Origin: Ziziphus jujuba
Taxonomy: Eukaryota; Streptophyta; Magnoliopsida; Rosales; Rhamnaceae
Direction of reading: 5' to 3'
Assembly: GCF_031755915.1 (NCBI RefSeq)
Contig: NC_083382.1
Coordinates: forward strand, 27,070,001 to 27,134,000
DNA: 64,000 nt
The translations under genes were made by a program, and so were the position numbers. Below the pieces are notes generated by a model, which did not search any database, had not been told where the DNA came from, and worked only from the letters and a program-made list of their open reading frames with translations. Each line of letters starts with the position of its first letter. Within the stretch, counting starts at the first letter, position 1. Of this stretch, positions 38,492-51,614 are shown in pieces.

Positions 38492-41400
38492 TTCTTTACT
38501 TCACGCTCACAGACCCGAATGATCGGAACAAGGAAAACGAAATCGCGTTCTCGAATTGGATTTCGAAAATAAAATAAAATTATATACTATCGAATCAAAT
38601 CAAAGACACAGTGCTAAATAAATAGATCAGTTCTTTCACAGGTTGACACGTGTGTAGGAATAATCTCGGCACGCAGCCCTCCGTCTTCTTCTACTTCTAT
38701 GGAGGGTTCAGTTTAGTTCAGTTCATTTCAGATCAGATATTTTGTCTCTCTTTTGGGTTCAGATATAACGGCATTGTTCGCCGGGATTTGCCTGTTAACG
38801 TTCATAAAAATCGAATAAACTGGCAGTACAGAACTTGTAGAACGATGAAAAATAATATTTATAAAACCAATGTATATATATATATATATATATATTTTTT
38901 ATATATAAACCCAATGTATATTGGAATATATTTATATGTATATATACATGTATATATGTAGGAATGTCATAGTACACTGTTGAATTTAAAAGCGGTGCGG
39001 TTATTAATATAGTCAGTAAAACAAATATTTAACATTTAAAAGAAATTCTCCATCTTGTCAAAAAAAAAAAAAAAAAAGAAATTCTCCATCGAAAAAATAA
39101 ACATTTTTAATTATTGTTTTTCATATTGAAATTGCGAACCCTTCAAACCAAATAATTTGCTCTAATGTTTTTTTTTTTTTTTTAGTGGACTAATTATTAA
39201 AATGTTAAACATATGTAAATGTATAATAATTTTTACTTACAATAGTAAATAATGAAACTGCACATTTCGATTTTGTATTTCAAATTTGAAAAATATTAAA
39301 TATGTATATATATATATATCAAATATTAAAATTATAGAATATTTTAATTCATTTGTATATTTATTAATTTTACAAAACCGGATAATAATCACTAAAATAT
39401 TTTTAATCTAAGAGAGGTTTCAGTTGCAGTTGCACAATTAAATAAATTCTATACAATTCCATTATACATTTATATTTTTATCTACATTTAAAATTATTAT
39501 TATAGATTACTAATTAAATATATTTGTATTCAGAAATATAGGATTAAATATTTTAAATGATGATCAACATATATGATTGAATATTTTAAATATATTTAAA
39601 AATATACAATCAAATATTTTTAAATATGAATATATTAAACATATTTAAATACCAACGTCTGAAATATAATCAGAAGTATATAATTGAATATTTTAAATTA
39701 AATTTATCTAGAAGTATAGGACTAAATATTTTTAGAGACGTATAACCGAACACTACCCAATACATTTTTTCATTATCCAAAAATATTTTAATTTGAAATA
39801 AAATTTTGTTAAATTTTCATGATTAGTAGTCTCATTCAAAAGTATTTGAAGAGTTTTTATACAGTTATATTTGATTTATGAGCAATTTGTAAATAAAAAA
39901 AAACAAAAACATGTTCTTTAACTTAACTAAAACTCTATGAATTATGAATATTTTAGATATTAAAAATATTTATAAAATTATTCTATATTTTTTATATATT
40001 TAAACAGTAATATATAAAAAATAATATTTTATAAAGTTCTTTTAAAATTATAAAAAAAAAACTTCTTTAAATCTAATCATACCTTATTTCCATTTAAAAT
40101 TAAATTTTTATAATTGTATGTGCATATAAATATGAGTTAAGCTATTTGTCATGTAAAGTACTCAACCCTGATGAAATCCATACTATTTAGATAAATATTA
40201 ATTAGTTGCATCTATTTTCTAAGCTAAAATTTTAATTTGAAAGTGAATTCTAAATGATAATTTATTATACTATCTAATAAACATTTAAAATCCAATGATA
40301 ATTGATCAAACAAATAACTTTTTGTACAAGAATCTATCGAACAGTAACCAAAAAAAGTTATAAATAACATCAAAATGTTTTGGCATAATGACTATCGTTG
40401 AACTGTCTGTCTTTTTAAAATCTGTAGATTGTTCTTGAAGTGCGGGCTGGTTCTTTTTGCCTTCTTTGTTTCTTAAACACCAAAAATAATCATGACAATC
40501 CTTTATTTTTCCTTTATATGTAATAAGTAATGATTTTAATAAATAAATCAAAGAAGCTAAATTGATAAATGTTGGCAAGTTGCCATGAAAAATAAATAAG
40601 TAAGTGCTCCAAGATGGCATAGTATATTTCTGAAGAAAGGATTTCCGCAATCATGCTGTAGCCACTGGCCTGGGGGGACATGGCCCCAAGCTTTTTAAAC
40701 TTTTTAAAAATATTTTTACTATTTGTCAGAAATATTATTAAAAAGTTCTTTTTTTTTTTTTTTGGCTAACAATGAAAAAAATTTCATTTAAATACATGTT
40801 TTGCCTCATAATTTAAAATATTAACTTATCTATGTACATTATAAATTCTTAACAGTAAGCACTTATTATTATAAATTATAAATATTAGTTAAAATTTAAC
40901 ATTATTCTTCGAACAAAAATACAAGACATTGTTAAAATTATCTCAAAAATAAAAGACATTGTTTAAATTATAGCAAAAAAATACATTTTTAAAATTATAG
41001 ACTTGATTAATTTAATGATTGGATATTAATGTAATTATATGCTTAATTATTCGTCATAACTTTAAAAAACAATTACTGATAAGAATACATATTTTTATTT
41101 TATTATTTAATACTCCCAATAAAAATTATTAGTTAATTCGATTATACTTTTGATTTGATAAATGATTTTTATTTATAGTATTACTGAACTTTTTTAATTT
41201 TTTTATACTTTTGTGTTTTAACATTTTATTTTTGTGGGTGTAACATTGTCACTTATAGTTGAATAATTGATAAAAAAGAAAAATACTAATAAAACTCATA
41301 TGATTTCCAAAAAACAAAAATAAAAATAGATCCCATCTCAATGATATTTTTAGAGAATTATACAAAATTACTATAAAATAAAATTAACAACAAACCAAAA

Positions 41401-41912
41401 AAAAAAAAAAGAAGAAGAAGAAGAAGAAGAATATCAACTAAGACTCAAACCATTTTTATTTTTTATTTTTTGAAGAATGGATCGAAGTATCGAACCATTA
41501 ACTTAGACCCTATTTGCATGGGGCCCCTTAAACTATTTCATGGCTGCTCCTGGATTCCCGTATCCGGTTGGTCAATTGGTCAAGATATTTTCATACCATA
41601 ATTTTCCTACAGTCAGAATGAACAATTCCATTCTTATATCCAAACAAATACATGAACTCTCTCTTTCACTATTTACCTTTAAAAACGTATATGGATATGG
41701 ATATGTTTAGATGGTTTGAATAGTTTCGATTGCTGTTTTGCTGTTAGAGAGACAAATAAGGTGGCTCATATGCTTGCTTAGTTTGCTCTCCTTATAGACT
41801 CCTTTCAGTCTTGGAATACTGTTGGTTCTGATTGGCTACTTCTTGGTGTTCAATCTGATTTTTCTAGTGACCATTGAGTATTCTTTTTAATAAATTTTGA
41901 GTCTTATTAGAA

Positions 41913-41944
<32 letters not shown>

Positions 41945-42074
41945 GTATAATAAAGAAAATATTAAGTACAAACTATCTAATATACATGAACACAAAATCT
42001 ACGATTATGACAAAGAAAAAAGATAAAAAAAACCTACATAAAAACACATAAGAAAACTACCATCATTATTAATT
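38492..42074. other. Intergenic region between SWEETIE 5' end and the CXE 3' end
   Basis: AT-rich, with (AT)n tracts near 38874-38894 and 41928-41944. The SWEETIE promoter should lie within the first few hundred bases; I saw no TATA box. A block at 39520-39760 holds several diverged copies of a unit around GATTGAATATTTTAAAT. No protein-coding signal was recognised. Confidence 0.6.
39520..39760. repeat. Degenerate AT-rich tandem repeat, about five units
   Basis: Units of roughly 35-45 bp share a pattern like AGAAGTATA-GGACTAAATATTTT or its variant ATGATTGAATATTTTAAAT. Spacing and sequence vary, so boundaries are approximate. Confidence 0.4.
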
Positions 42075-43115
42075 TCACACATTTAAAAACGCACTGATAT
42101 GAGATATAAGTTCTTGGGTCCGAGACTTAGAGAGATGAGAACTCTGCAGAACTTGGAATGCATGTCCAACGCCTTTACAAACCGCTACTTCGACTTTCTT
42201 CCCAACACTAACCAAGGCATTGCCAAACTCTATATTTCTATCCTTCAATATATCCATCTCCGATACGCAAAGCAATATAGCAGGAAGCCTCAAATCCCTC
42301 AGCTTAGGCGCACCATTTGCCTGAGGGTTACACCATGGATGGTCTCGGTTAGCCCCAGAAGGCAAAGACAGCCCCCAATACGTATCAGAGGTTGAAAGTG
42401 TAAGCGCCGAGTTGGGTGGCTGGTTTGCATGCTTTTCGGAACCCGTCCTGGATTCTCCTCCAAAGAAAGGTTGGACCAATATGATCCCCTTGAGGACCAA
42501 CGGGTTAAGAACCTTGGATTCGATATTCGACCCGACCCGTATGGCCACATGGTATGCTATGTTAGCTCCTGCACTGTCACCGGCTAGAAACAAGCGCGAC
42601 ATGTTGCAACGACTCAACCACCATTGATGCTCATTGGACATACTCACAGCTTGGTGTTTAACCCACATGAGAGTGTTGTAACCGTCTTCGTAAGCCGCGG
42701 GGAGGCGGTTTTCCGGGGCTAAACGGTAATTGACTGAGATAATGACACAGTTTGATTTGGAAACAAGATTGGTTAGAAACTCATGGTAACATCTCCAAGA
42801 GGCTGAGCCAACACAAAAGCCACCTCCATGGAAGTATATAAGCAAAGGGAGTTTTCCTGTGTTTGTGGTGGTGGGGATGTAAATTCTTGACCATAAATTC
42901 ATTGCTTTGTCTATGACAATGTCTTTGGCTAGGATACTAGTGGATTCTAATGCAAAAGTACTAGGGACATTTGGTATAATAGGAGGCCTTTCAACATGTC
43001 CATCTCTTCGAACTCTAATTAGACCTTCGATTTCTTCGACAACTCCATGTGGGTAGTGCTTTTGCTGCTTGCTTACTGGGAGGTTAAGTCGAGGGTCTGG
43101 AGAAATGGTAGCCAT
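42075..43115 (-). CDS. CXE17: Carboxylesterase, alpha/beta hydrolase of the plant CXE family (CXE17-like)
   Basis: An intronless gene of 346 residues. Motifs: oxyanion-hole HGGGF (96-100), nucleophile elbow GDSAGAN (179-185, Ser181), Asp288 in SEMD and His318 in GVGHAF, so the catalytic triad is intact, unlike the related GID1 receptors, which lost the His. The N-terminal VVEEIEGLIRV and internal FFGGESRTGSEK match the CXE17/CXE6 group as I recall it. It probably hydrolyses small ester substrates; the natural substrate is unknown. The ATG at 43115 is preferred (context AATAATGGC). An in-frame ATG at 43133 would add six residues. The open frame continues to 43271, but that part contains the TATA box and so is promoter. 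The CXE17 symbol rests partly on gene order. Confidence 0.9.
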   Translation of the reverse strand: MATISPDPRLNLPVSKQQKHYPHGVVEEIEGLIRVRRDGHVERPPIIPNVPSTFALESTSILAKDIVIDKAMNLWSRIYIPTTTNTGKLPLLIYFHGGGFCVGSASWRCYHEFLTNLVSKSNCVIISVNYRLAPENRLPAAYEDGYNTLMWVKHQAVSMSNEHQWWLSRCNMSRLFLAGDSAGANIAYHVAIRVGSNIESKVLNPLVLKGIILVQPFFGGESRTGSEKHANQPPNSALTLSTSDTYWGLSLPSGANRDHPWCNPQANGAPKLRDLRLPAILLCVSEMDILKDRNIEFGNALVSVGKKVEVAVCKGVGHAFQVLQSSHLSKSRTQELISHISAFLNV

Positions 43116-43199
43116 TATTCTTTTCAATCGCATAAAAAAAGGTAGAAGAATATTTTTATGGTGTTTTGTGGTGTGGAAGCAAAATTGGTGCTGAAGCTC

Positions 43200-43207
43200 T
43201 TTATATA
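43200..43207 (-). promoter_or_regulatory. TATA box of the CXE gene
   Basis: TATATAAA on the minus strand, about 67-92 bp upstream of the two candidate ATGs (43133 and 43115). This places transcription start near 43170-43175 and rules out the longer upstream reading frame as protein. Confidence 0.7.
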
Positions 43208-46100
43208 GGGAAATGATAGAAGTACCAAAGGACACTGGAAGGAAATTTCCTCTCTCTTTCTCTTTTATCATCTAGCAAATAGGCCTCATAAACTAGTCAA
43301 CATGTGTATATCTTCTCACGTGGATTCTCATCTGAACTTTTCTAATATATCCCATTTTTCAACACCCTTTTTTAGTGCAACCAAAGTTGAGAAAAAAATT
43401 TCACCTTTTTGTTTATATGTATATATATTGCATTAATGTAGCATGTCAACACAACTTGCTTGGTGTATATGGACCGCAAATTGATATGAACAATCGATAA
43501 ATATTCTTTTGAACTAGCTATTTTTGTTGCATGGAAATGATAAAAGCTTCGTTGTCATCAATATCTATAACTTAAAAGCTTTTAATATACATTAACCATA
43601 TGAAACATTACATTTTCTACAACAACTTAAATATACAAAACTCATAAGCATTTGAAGTTAAACTTAGTTGATTAATTTTTGTTTTTTTTGTTTTTTTCAA
43701 AATTTTCAAAGATAATATGTATAAACCAACTAATTATTTTTTGGCAAATTAAATGGATATTCTTTAAATTCCATGTACATGCAAATTGACAGTCTAACTT
43801 TATTCTTCAAATATTTGTTTTCCCACTATCTTCTCTATGATCTTTTTGACAATGAACTTCACGTTGAAAATTGAAACTATTCTATCGTCTTTTGTATATT
43901 CATTCTAATAATCCCAGAGAATAAAAGAGTTTCAGTCTCTGTATAAACAACGTGCAAATACAACTGGCTATATACAAGCAGAGATAAAAATAGAAAACTT
44001 CATAGGTCCAACTGTCAATGCCCCAGAACCCGCAGGCCGATTTCGATCTTTGACTTTTTCCATTATGCAAGGAATCAACCATGTTGAATTAAATTCATAA
44101 GATTAAAGATTTTGTTCTCTGTACTTACCCCGCCTCGCCCACCACCCTTCCCCCCAAAACCAAGAATCTTTACCTTCCGTCCATCTTTACACAATCTGAT
44201 CTTATTCTTCAACTAAGTGGCTCTTCAATGCAATAAAGTTGTTCACTTTGCCTAGCTCTATTACTAATAGTGACTGTCATTGGTATACCTTCAGGCAAAC
44301 CATGGAAATTTTGTAAAAGATAACCAAACATTTTAATAGTTCTACGAATTATAAAATAAAGGAATAGCACTTTCATTTGTTTTCTCCTGAGAATGCTCCA
44401 TAGAAAGTAAATTATAAGAAGTTCTTTGTTGGGTGGGCCCCAAATTTGACTAAAATGTAAAAATTAAATAAAAAATTAATACCAGTTTATGATAGGTGAT
44501 AACAATTCACAAGTATGATGTTTTGGCAGGTCTAAAAAGATTGAAACTTTTACAAAGAGCATACAATATATTCACTTATTCAGTCGGCTCTGTTTTGGAA
44601 TATTTTCTACAAAAATATCCAAGGTGATAAAATTTACTTGGCCTCCAAAATCTTCTAATCCACTGAACTCGATTGCAAAAAACCGAACAGAAGCAAATCC
44701 CAAATTCAAGACATATCTCTTATAGGGACTTCCATGGCGGTAAAAAAAAGTTTCAGATTCTTTTCATCCTCAAAATACCCACCATAATTAGGATTTCTCA
44801 ATTCTTTGTGGATATGCAAATGGGTATTTTCCATCTTTATTCTTTAAATATTCTCTTTTTTCCTATACTTTTTGACCAAATCCATCCACATCTCAATGGG
44901 GATGTGGGGACCAACTAGGGGAGAAAGCTGGCTGATATTGCTATAAATTCTACCCCATGAGCTATCCTTAATCAGATCAAATGAGTTGTCTAAATTTCAA
45001 AGCTCTGAACCCAAAAAAAAAAAAAAAAAAAAAAAAAAAGGAAAAGGTTGCTACTTTCTCTTCATGCAAGGGGTCAATCACCAATTACAGGAAAAGTTGT
45101 TTTTTTTTAAGTAATACATTACACCAAAAATTGTTGATAGTTGGATAATGATACAAAATAGGGTCACGATAAGTCTATGCAAATGGGCTTTCCACCATAA
45201 AATAGAGATACAAGAAATTCATCTAAACTTTTTAGTTTTGCATTGATTCCCTCTTGTTTTTTTTTTCCCAAAAGCTCACTCTATACGGAGTTTAACGCAT
45301 GTGGAAATTGTTTTTGGACGGTTTATAATTGCTTGGGTTAATTTTATTCGCTTCTTTTAGTTTGATATTTGATTCTTCTAAAAATACCATTATCTTCTTT
45401 CATTTCGAGTAATCATAATTTTTCTCTTATTTTATTTCATTCACAATCTTTAAAATAATGTCATTTGCATTTCTTTCAAGGATGCTATAAATACTTAACT
45501 AACTAACAAGTGAAAAAGGTAGTGTACTTTATTAACAAGCATAGAAAAATAATGATAAAAAAAGATACTATATTTGGTACATCTATGCCCCCTTTAAATT
45601 TTGATGCTACATACGTTTTTCTAGGAGAAAACATAGGGTGTTTGGATTTTCTTACATTAACGGCGACACGGATGGAAAACTTACACTATTTTTCTTAGAA
45701 AAATATATTTTTTTGTCACTATTTATAATGAAGCATCATTTGGAACAATATAATCATATGTCAATTTAATTGCTGTTGTGTGGATTCACTCTCCTATATT
45801 AAATTTTTAATAAAAAATTAATATATAATTAAAATACAATTAATTAGTATTTATTATTTTAACATGACTCTCACTTAAATGGTGGAAATAATAAAGAATT
45901 GTTATTTCACATTGCTTGCATGACAATCATTGATTAGCAGCGTTTGATTATGTTTTGATTTTCTAAACTAAAAACTTAGCATGATTTTAGGTGGTAAATT
46001 AAATCGTAATATGACGTTTGAGTTCTATCAGTTTGATAATGCTGTTGAAAGCAACAGAATAGTATTTTTCATTTATTATTTTTATATTTTGTAGATTTCA
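43208..46100. other. Intergenic region between the divergent CXE and CCT6 genes
   Basis: AT-rich sequence with poly-A at about 45010-45039. The region near the CXE side should hold its upstream promoter. No conserved frame, RNA gene or mobile element was recognised. Confidence 0.6.
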
Positions 46101-46131
46101 GTAACTTTGACTTTGTGCAAAGGCGGATTCT

Positions 46132-46333
46132 TGGGCCTCAGGCCATGGTTCCTCCTTTGGGCCTCTGTACATGGACTCATGGCCTGTCAATTTAGGCCTT
46201 GGGTCTGGAGTCGGGACATTGGCCCTGGAACACAGAGTTCAGAGGTGGCTAAGTCAAGGCGGTGCGTTTCAATGTTGTGGAGGGACTGAAATTGAAAAAA
46301 ATGAATCAAAGTTCCAGAAAGCCCTAAAACCCT
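46132..46333 (+). promoter_or_regulatory. CCT6 promoter: two site II elements and a telo-box-like motif
   Basis: TGGGCC at 46132-46137 and 46158-46163, then CCCTAAAACCCT at 46322-46333, about 190 bp before the ATG. Site II plus telo-box is a known combination in plant promoters of protein-synthesis and cell-growth genes. A CT-rich leader follows (46334-46345 and 46432-46470). Confidence 0.6.
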
Positions 46334-46520
46334 CTCTCTCTGTGACATAGTGTCTCTCATATTCATAGACAGCGAGAGAGTTCAGTTTCTGTGTTTTTGA
46401 GTTTGGCCAAAGCGCAGGAAGTTCAACTGCCTCTCAGTCACGCTCGCTGAAGCTTTTCTTTTTCTCTCAAAAGTCTCCGCGGTTTCTTAGAAGCAAAAAA
46501 ATCAAAAAAGAGGAAACAAG

Positions 46521-49500
46521 ATGTCTTTGCGGGTTCTGAACCCAAATGCCGAAGTGCTTAACAAATCGGCGGCGCTTCACATGAACATCAATGCCGCCAA
46601 GGGCTTGCAAGACGTGCTCAAATCTAATCTCGGCCCCAAAGGAACCATCAAGATGTAATGAAGAAACATATTTTCCCATCTCATTTTCAGATAAAAATAA
46701 TGTAAAAAAAGTAAATTATTTTGTTTTGGATTTTTCTTTTTCCAGGCTTGTTGGTGGAGCTGGAGACATCAAGCTCACCAAAGATGGTAACACTCTGCTC
46801 AAAGAAATGGTAAAGTCTCTCTCTCTCTTATTTTTGGGGGCAAAATTACTAGATCTTTGGATTCTACTGCCTTTATGTACCATTGGGTTCTCGTTTGCTT
46901 TTTGTTCTGCATTGAATCGGGATAGGAAAGGAAATGAACTAAGTAGTTGAAACTCTGTTTAACTGATTTGTTATAAGAATTTAAGAGCAAACCCATGTAT
47001 CAAAATAATGATAGTGTTTGTAATGCCATCGAATGGAATGGGAAATGTTATTTTTTCTTTACATGCACCATTACACATCTTAAAGAGTTGCATTAGGTTG
47101 ATACTTTCCAATTATGTTGTTTTGTTTTTATGGTGGTTTTTGGTTAGAGTTTTTGTGAAATGGTTGCAGCAAATTCAAAACCCTACTGCAATTATGATTG
47201 CAAGGACAGCAGTTGCCCAAGATGACATAAGTGGAGATGGCACCACTTCTACCGTGATCTTTATTGGTGAGCTTATGAAACAATCGGAGAGATACATTGA
47301 CGAAGGTTAGTGAGACACCTGAAGTTCATAACATGTCCATATCACCCCCATAAAATGTTGATGCGATGATTCATTCTTCCATTTGTTTTAAATTTTTGTG
47401 GCTCGCTGTGTTTGGGACTTATGTTTCATGTAGGAATGCATCCACGGGTACTGGTTGATGGTTTTGAGATTGCAAAAAGAGCCACTCTCCAATTTCTTGA
47501 GAAATTTAAGACTCCTATAGTGATTGGTAATGATCCTGACAAAGAGATTCTCAAAATGGTGGCGAGGACAACTTTAAGAACCAAGGTAGCTTGTAATATT
47601 GATTATATTTTTCATCAAAAGTGGTGAGATAGGATAGGGGATGGGTCATGAGTTATTTTTTTAAAATAATATTGCATTGTTTTTTCATTTCATATACGTT
47701 AACATACTTATGTTTGTTTTATTTTCTTTTACAGCTATATGAAGCATTGGCAGATCAGTTGACTGACATAGTTGTTAATGCGGTGAGTGTATGATTGTGT
47801 TTGACATTTCTTGAGGTTTTTGATGAGAGATACTTCCTTACGATATATGCTTTTAACAAGCACACAAATAAATTTTTAAGGGACCTATAAATAAGATGTA
47901 TTAATAGACCTTTTTTCCACTTGGTTTTTGAAATCTGTTGTCTGTAATTGACAGGTTCTTTGTATTCGTAAGCCTGAGGAGGCTATTGATTTATTTATGG
48001 TGGAGATTATGCATATGCGACATAAATTTGATGTAGACACACGCTTGGTGAGTTCATTTCTTTGTATATGCGTTTCATACTTGTCCTTCTAACAATACAT
48101 TATAAAAGTAAGTATTATTTTTCCCTCGGTTATCAAAATCTTTGTGATCTTTTTGTAGTGATGTTAAATTGATGCTGATTAATGTATGGTCTAGAGTTAT
48201 GTTTTGTTATCTTGCAGATTTTTAGTTCACTTTTTTTTCTTTCCTAGGTTGAAGGTCTTGTCCTTGATCATGGTTCTAGGCATCCTGATATGAAACGACG
48301 AGCAGAGAACTGTCATATCTTGACATGTAATGTATCTTTGGAGTATGACAAAAGGTAGATGGATAGAAATATGGTAAATTGTTCACGTTTCAAAATTTTA
48401 TGTTCCTATATGGGCTATTGTATAATGGTTTTGTGCGTGTTGGCATATAAATATATGGATGCTAGGAAATGGATATAATGAAGGTAGATGAAATGGAAGC
48501 ATATATCTAAACTTTTTCATTGTTACAAGTTATTAAATTAGGAGTAGAGGTTTTGAAGTCATCGTAATGCCTCTTTGTGCTTCTAAATGGTGCTTATCTT
48601 ATTTTTTTGTATGTTGATTCCAATTGGTATAGCTATCAAGGTTACAGTTTCTCGTGGTTTTTGTGTATATGGTTTGTGAATAACATTGTGTTAATTGGTT
48701 TTGCCACAGTGAAGTAAATGCAGGATTTTTCTACTCGAATGCAGAACAGAGAGAGGCAATGGTTGCAGTTGAAAGGCGTCAAGTTGATGAAAGGGTTCAA
48801 AAAATCATTGATTTAAAAAATAAGGTGGAGAATGTATTAATTGGTTTTAGGCTGCTCAGTATGCATGATTTGATATAGACCTTATATGTTATGAGTGTGC
48901 ATTTTTTGTCATTCTCAGGTTTGTTCTGGCAATGACAATAGCTTTGTTGTCATTAATCAAAAAGGAATTGATCCCCCATCATTGGACCTTCTTGCAAGAG
49001 CAGGGGTAAGTACATACAATTGCTTTTTATATTTTGTAAACTGGTTTGCTGATAAGTCATATTCTATGTTATAGAAAAGTGTTCTGCAAAGGGATATGAC
49101 GGTTTTGGTGGGTGTGCAGATTCATCGATGTAGTTTGTTGAAATGCAAATTTATTATCTAGTTATTCTAGATTATTGAAAGTGATAACTTCGTATCGTTT
49201 GGGACCTTTTCTGTGTTTCATTATTTTAATTTGCTTCTTATGCCTTGGCCACATCTTCTTGTTAATTGACTGAGTCAGTGGCTTTTCAGATAATTGCCTT
49301 GAGAAGAGCCAAGAGGAGAAATATGGAACGCTTGGTTTTGGCTTGTGGAGGAGAGGCTGTAAACTCTGTAGATGATCTCACCCCTGATTGTCTTGGTTGG
49401 GCTGGACTGGTCTATGAGCATGTGCTTGGGGAAGAGAAGTACACATTTGTGGAAAATGTGAGGAACCCTCATTCTTGTACGATCTTAATCAAAGGTACTG

Positions 49501-50765
49501 TCTTTGTAGTCTGATCATACCTATAAAAGATCTATGTTGTTGTTTTTCCTTGACCATATTAAGGGGTCTCTGAATTTCCACCATGATGTTTGTCATTTTG
49601 CTGTTAGTAAAATTCTTGGTGGTCTAATCATTATTGTCTTCATTAATTATGTAGGGCCTAATGACCATACAATTGCTCAGATTAAGGATGCTGTTCGTGA
49701 TGGTCTGAGGGCAGTCAAAAATACTGTGGAAGATGAATCTGTTGTCTTAGTAAGTTTTGTCCAGTTAGAAAATCTTTTTGTATGTCTACTTGTAAATAAA
49801 AATAATAAGGTAATTTTCCATCTTTTATAGGGGGCTGGTGCTTTTGAAGTTGCAGCTAGACAGTATTTAGTAAATGAAGTGAAGAAAACTGTTCAAGGGG
49901 TAATCTAATAACTGCTGCTTTTTTTCTTTTTCCATTTTTTTTTCTTTTTTTTCCCCTGCTGCTTGGAAATTTTTTTGCTGTCGTCATTTATTTTGATATG
50001 TTTATTGTCACTGCAAACCTGGAACAGCGAACTCAGCTTGGTATTGAAGCTTTTGCGGATGCCCTCCTAGTGGTGCCTAAGACACTTGCTGAAAACTCTG
50101 GTCTTGACACGCAAGATGTGATCATTTCACTTACGGTATGTTGCTTTTGTTATACTTGTTAAGGTCATTACATACTTGGATCTTTCTTGAAGAAAATAGG
50201 TTGAGAATAAGCAAATTGAACTTGGCAAACACTGTTTGGATGTTTATTCAGGGAGAGCATGACAGGGGAAATGTTGTTGGATTGAGCCAGCACACTGGAG
50301 AGCCCATTGACCCTCAGATGGAGGGTATCTTTGATAACTACTCCGTAAAGCGCCAGATTATAAACTCAGGGTCCGTTAGAACTCAGTACTTGATTAATAA
50401 CATTGTTCTTTTTTGTTTGCATTTTTAGCCATTGTGGAGGTGGGGCGTTTTTGTTTTGCTTTGTGTGTGTGTGTGGATGGGGAGGGAGACTTTCTTCATC
50501 TCCCTGTTTTAGTAACCGATTCAAACAGAAATGGAATAGATAGTAATGTTCAGGCGTTCAAGCTGGGATTAAGTGTACAAATGAAACGCACTAGTGCTTT
50601 TGAAAATATTCTCTGTTGTTCGATACAAATAAAAATCCATTGATATCCATGCGTTGAACTTTTTACTGACAATTTTTTATTTTTTGCAGGCCTGTAATTG
50701 CATCACAGTTGCTGTTGGTGGATGAAGTAATTCGTGCTGGGCGTAACATGAGAAAGCCAACCTAG
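46521..50765 (+). CDS. CCT6: T-complex protein 1 subunit zeta (CCT6), cytosolic chaperonin
   Basis: Exons: 46521-46654, 46746-46809, 47170-47305, 47434-47585, 47735-47782, 47955-48047, 48248-48354, 48710-48824, 48919-49005, 49290-49494, 49655-49749, 49831-49899, 50028-50135, 50252-50370, 50690-50765. They join to 1608 nt, 535 residues, the normal size for this subunit. Nucleotide-binding motifs: NLGPKGT (36-42), [11 protein letters not shown] (about 49-59), GDGTT (88-92), GAGAFEVA (from 413). Zeta identity follows from [25 protein letters not shown] and the C-terminal [14 protein letters not shown]. It is one of eight subunits of the CCT/TRiC ring that folds actin, tubulin and other cytosolic proteins using ATP. 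Intron 14 has an uncommon donor, GTCCGT. The gene is complete and intact. Confidence 0.97.
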
Positions 50766-51614
50766 TTTTTTTTGGCATGTTTTTTTGCTTTTATGGAGGT
50801 TCATTTTCTGATGATGTGCTATGTATTGGCTTGAACTACCTCAATGCAACAGAGAGCGGTTGTGATGCTGAGGAGTGTTGGAGGAAATTTGCATCTGTAG
50901 TGAAATTTTTTCTATGAATCAACTCCTGTCATATACATGTAGTAGGCTAAACTTTCTCATATAATCATCGTTTTGTTTAAGTTTCTCATTGGAATGGGTG
51001 ATCTAACTTAGAGGTACGATATATTCTTGGTAATCTCCAAATATGGATTAACACTGATGAGATCTAAATGATTTGCCATTCATCCTTTCTTTGGAACTTA
51101 ACATCCTTTTTCCCAACGGAAATATAAAATTTATTTTATTATAATTTGTTACATTTTTGGATCTTGTTTTTACAGAAAAATAAAACACTATGTTCTTTTT
51201 ACCGTTGGAACTCCACATTTCATACATAGCAAATTTTTTATCCAATGGAGTACTAGCGTACAAATTGCTTTTCAGCTCAATAAGAGCCCCAAAGAAAGGA
51301 AAATAAAACTATGTCGATGAGATGATGCGTTACAAATAAACTTGTGGAATTAGAACAAAACAACTCAATATCGAAAGGAGCAAGAGCAAATATCAATCCC
51401 ATAAAGAAGTCAGAGTAACCAAATTGCATTCAAATTTAACGATTTCACGTGGCATCTTCTCTCCAAAATGATAAGGAAAATGCAACATATAAATTCATCC
51501 AGTGATAAAATTGCATTGCATCTTCCAGTCCCACTAGATAGTGTCACTCACATACGCACTAAAAATCAAATTGTACATGAGAGGGCTTTCGTAAATGGGT
51601 ATTATGAAAAAAGC
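50766..51614. other. Convergent 3' region between CCT6 and CMC1
   Basis: Contains the 3' UTRs of both convergent genes. No gene or repeat was recognised. Confidence 0.6.

Noticed and set aside
40306..40650. 114-codon minus-strand frame
   Set aside because: No family resemblance and no splice partners; AT-rich intergenic composition.
42099..42627. Plus-strand frames over the carboxylesterase
   Set aside because: Antisense shadows of an intact catalytic enzyme.
43116..43271. N-terminal extension of the carboxylesterase frame
   Set aside because: The extension contains the TATA box (43200-43207) and has no similarity to the CXE family; conserved sequence begins after the ATG at 43115.
46107..46289. 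Short plus-strand frame before CCT6
   Set aside because: It covers the site II promoter motifs and ends before the CCT6 leader; composition comes from GGCC-rich promoter DNA.
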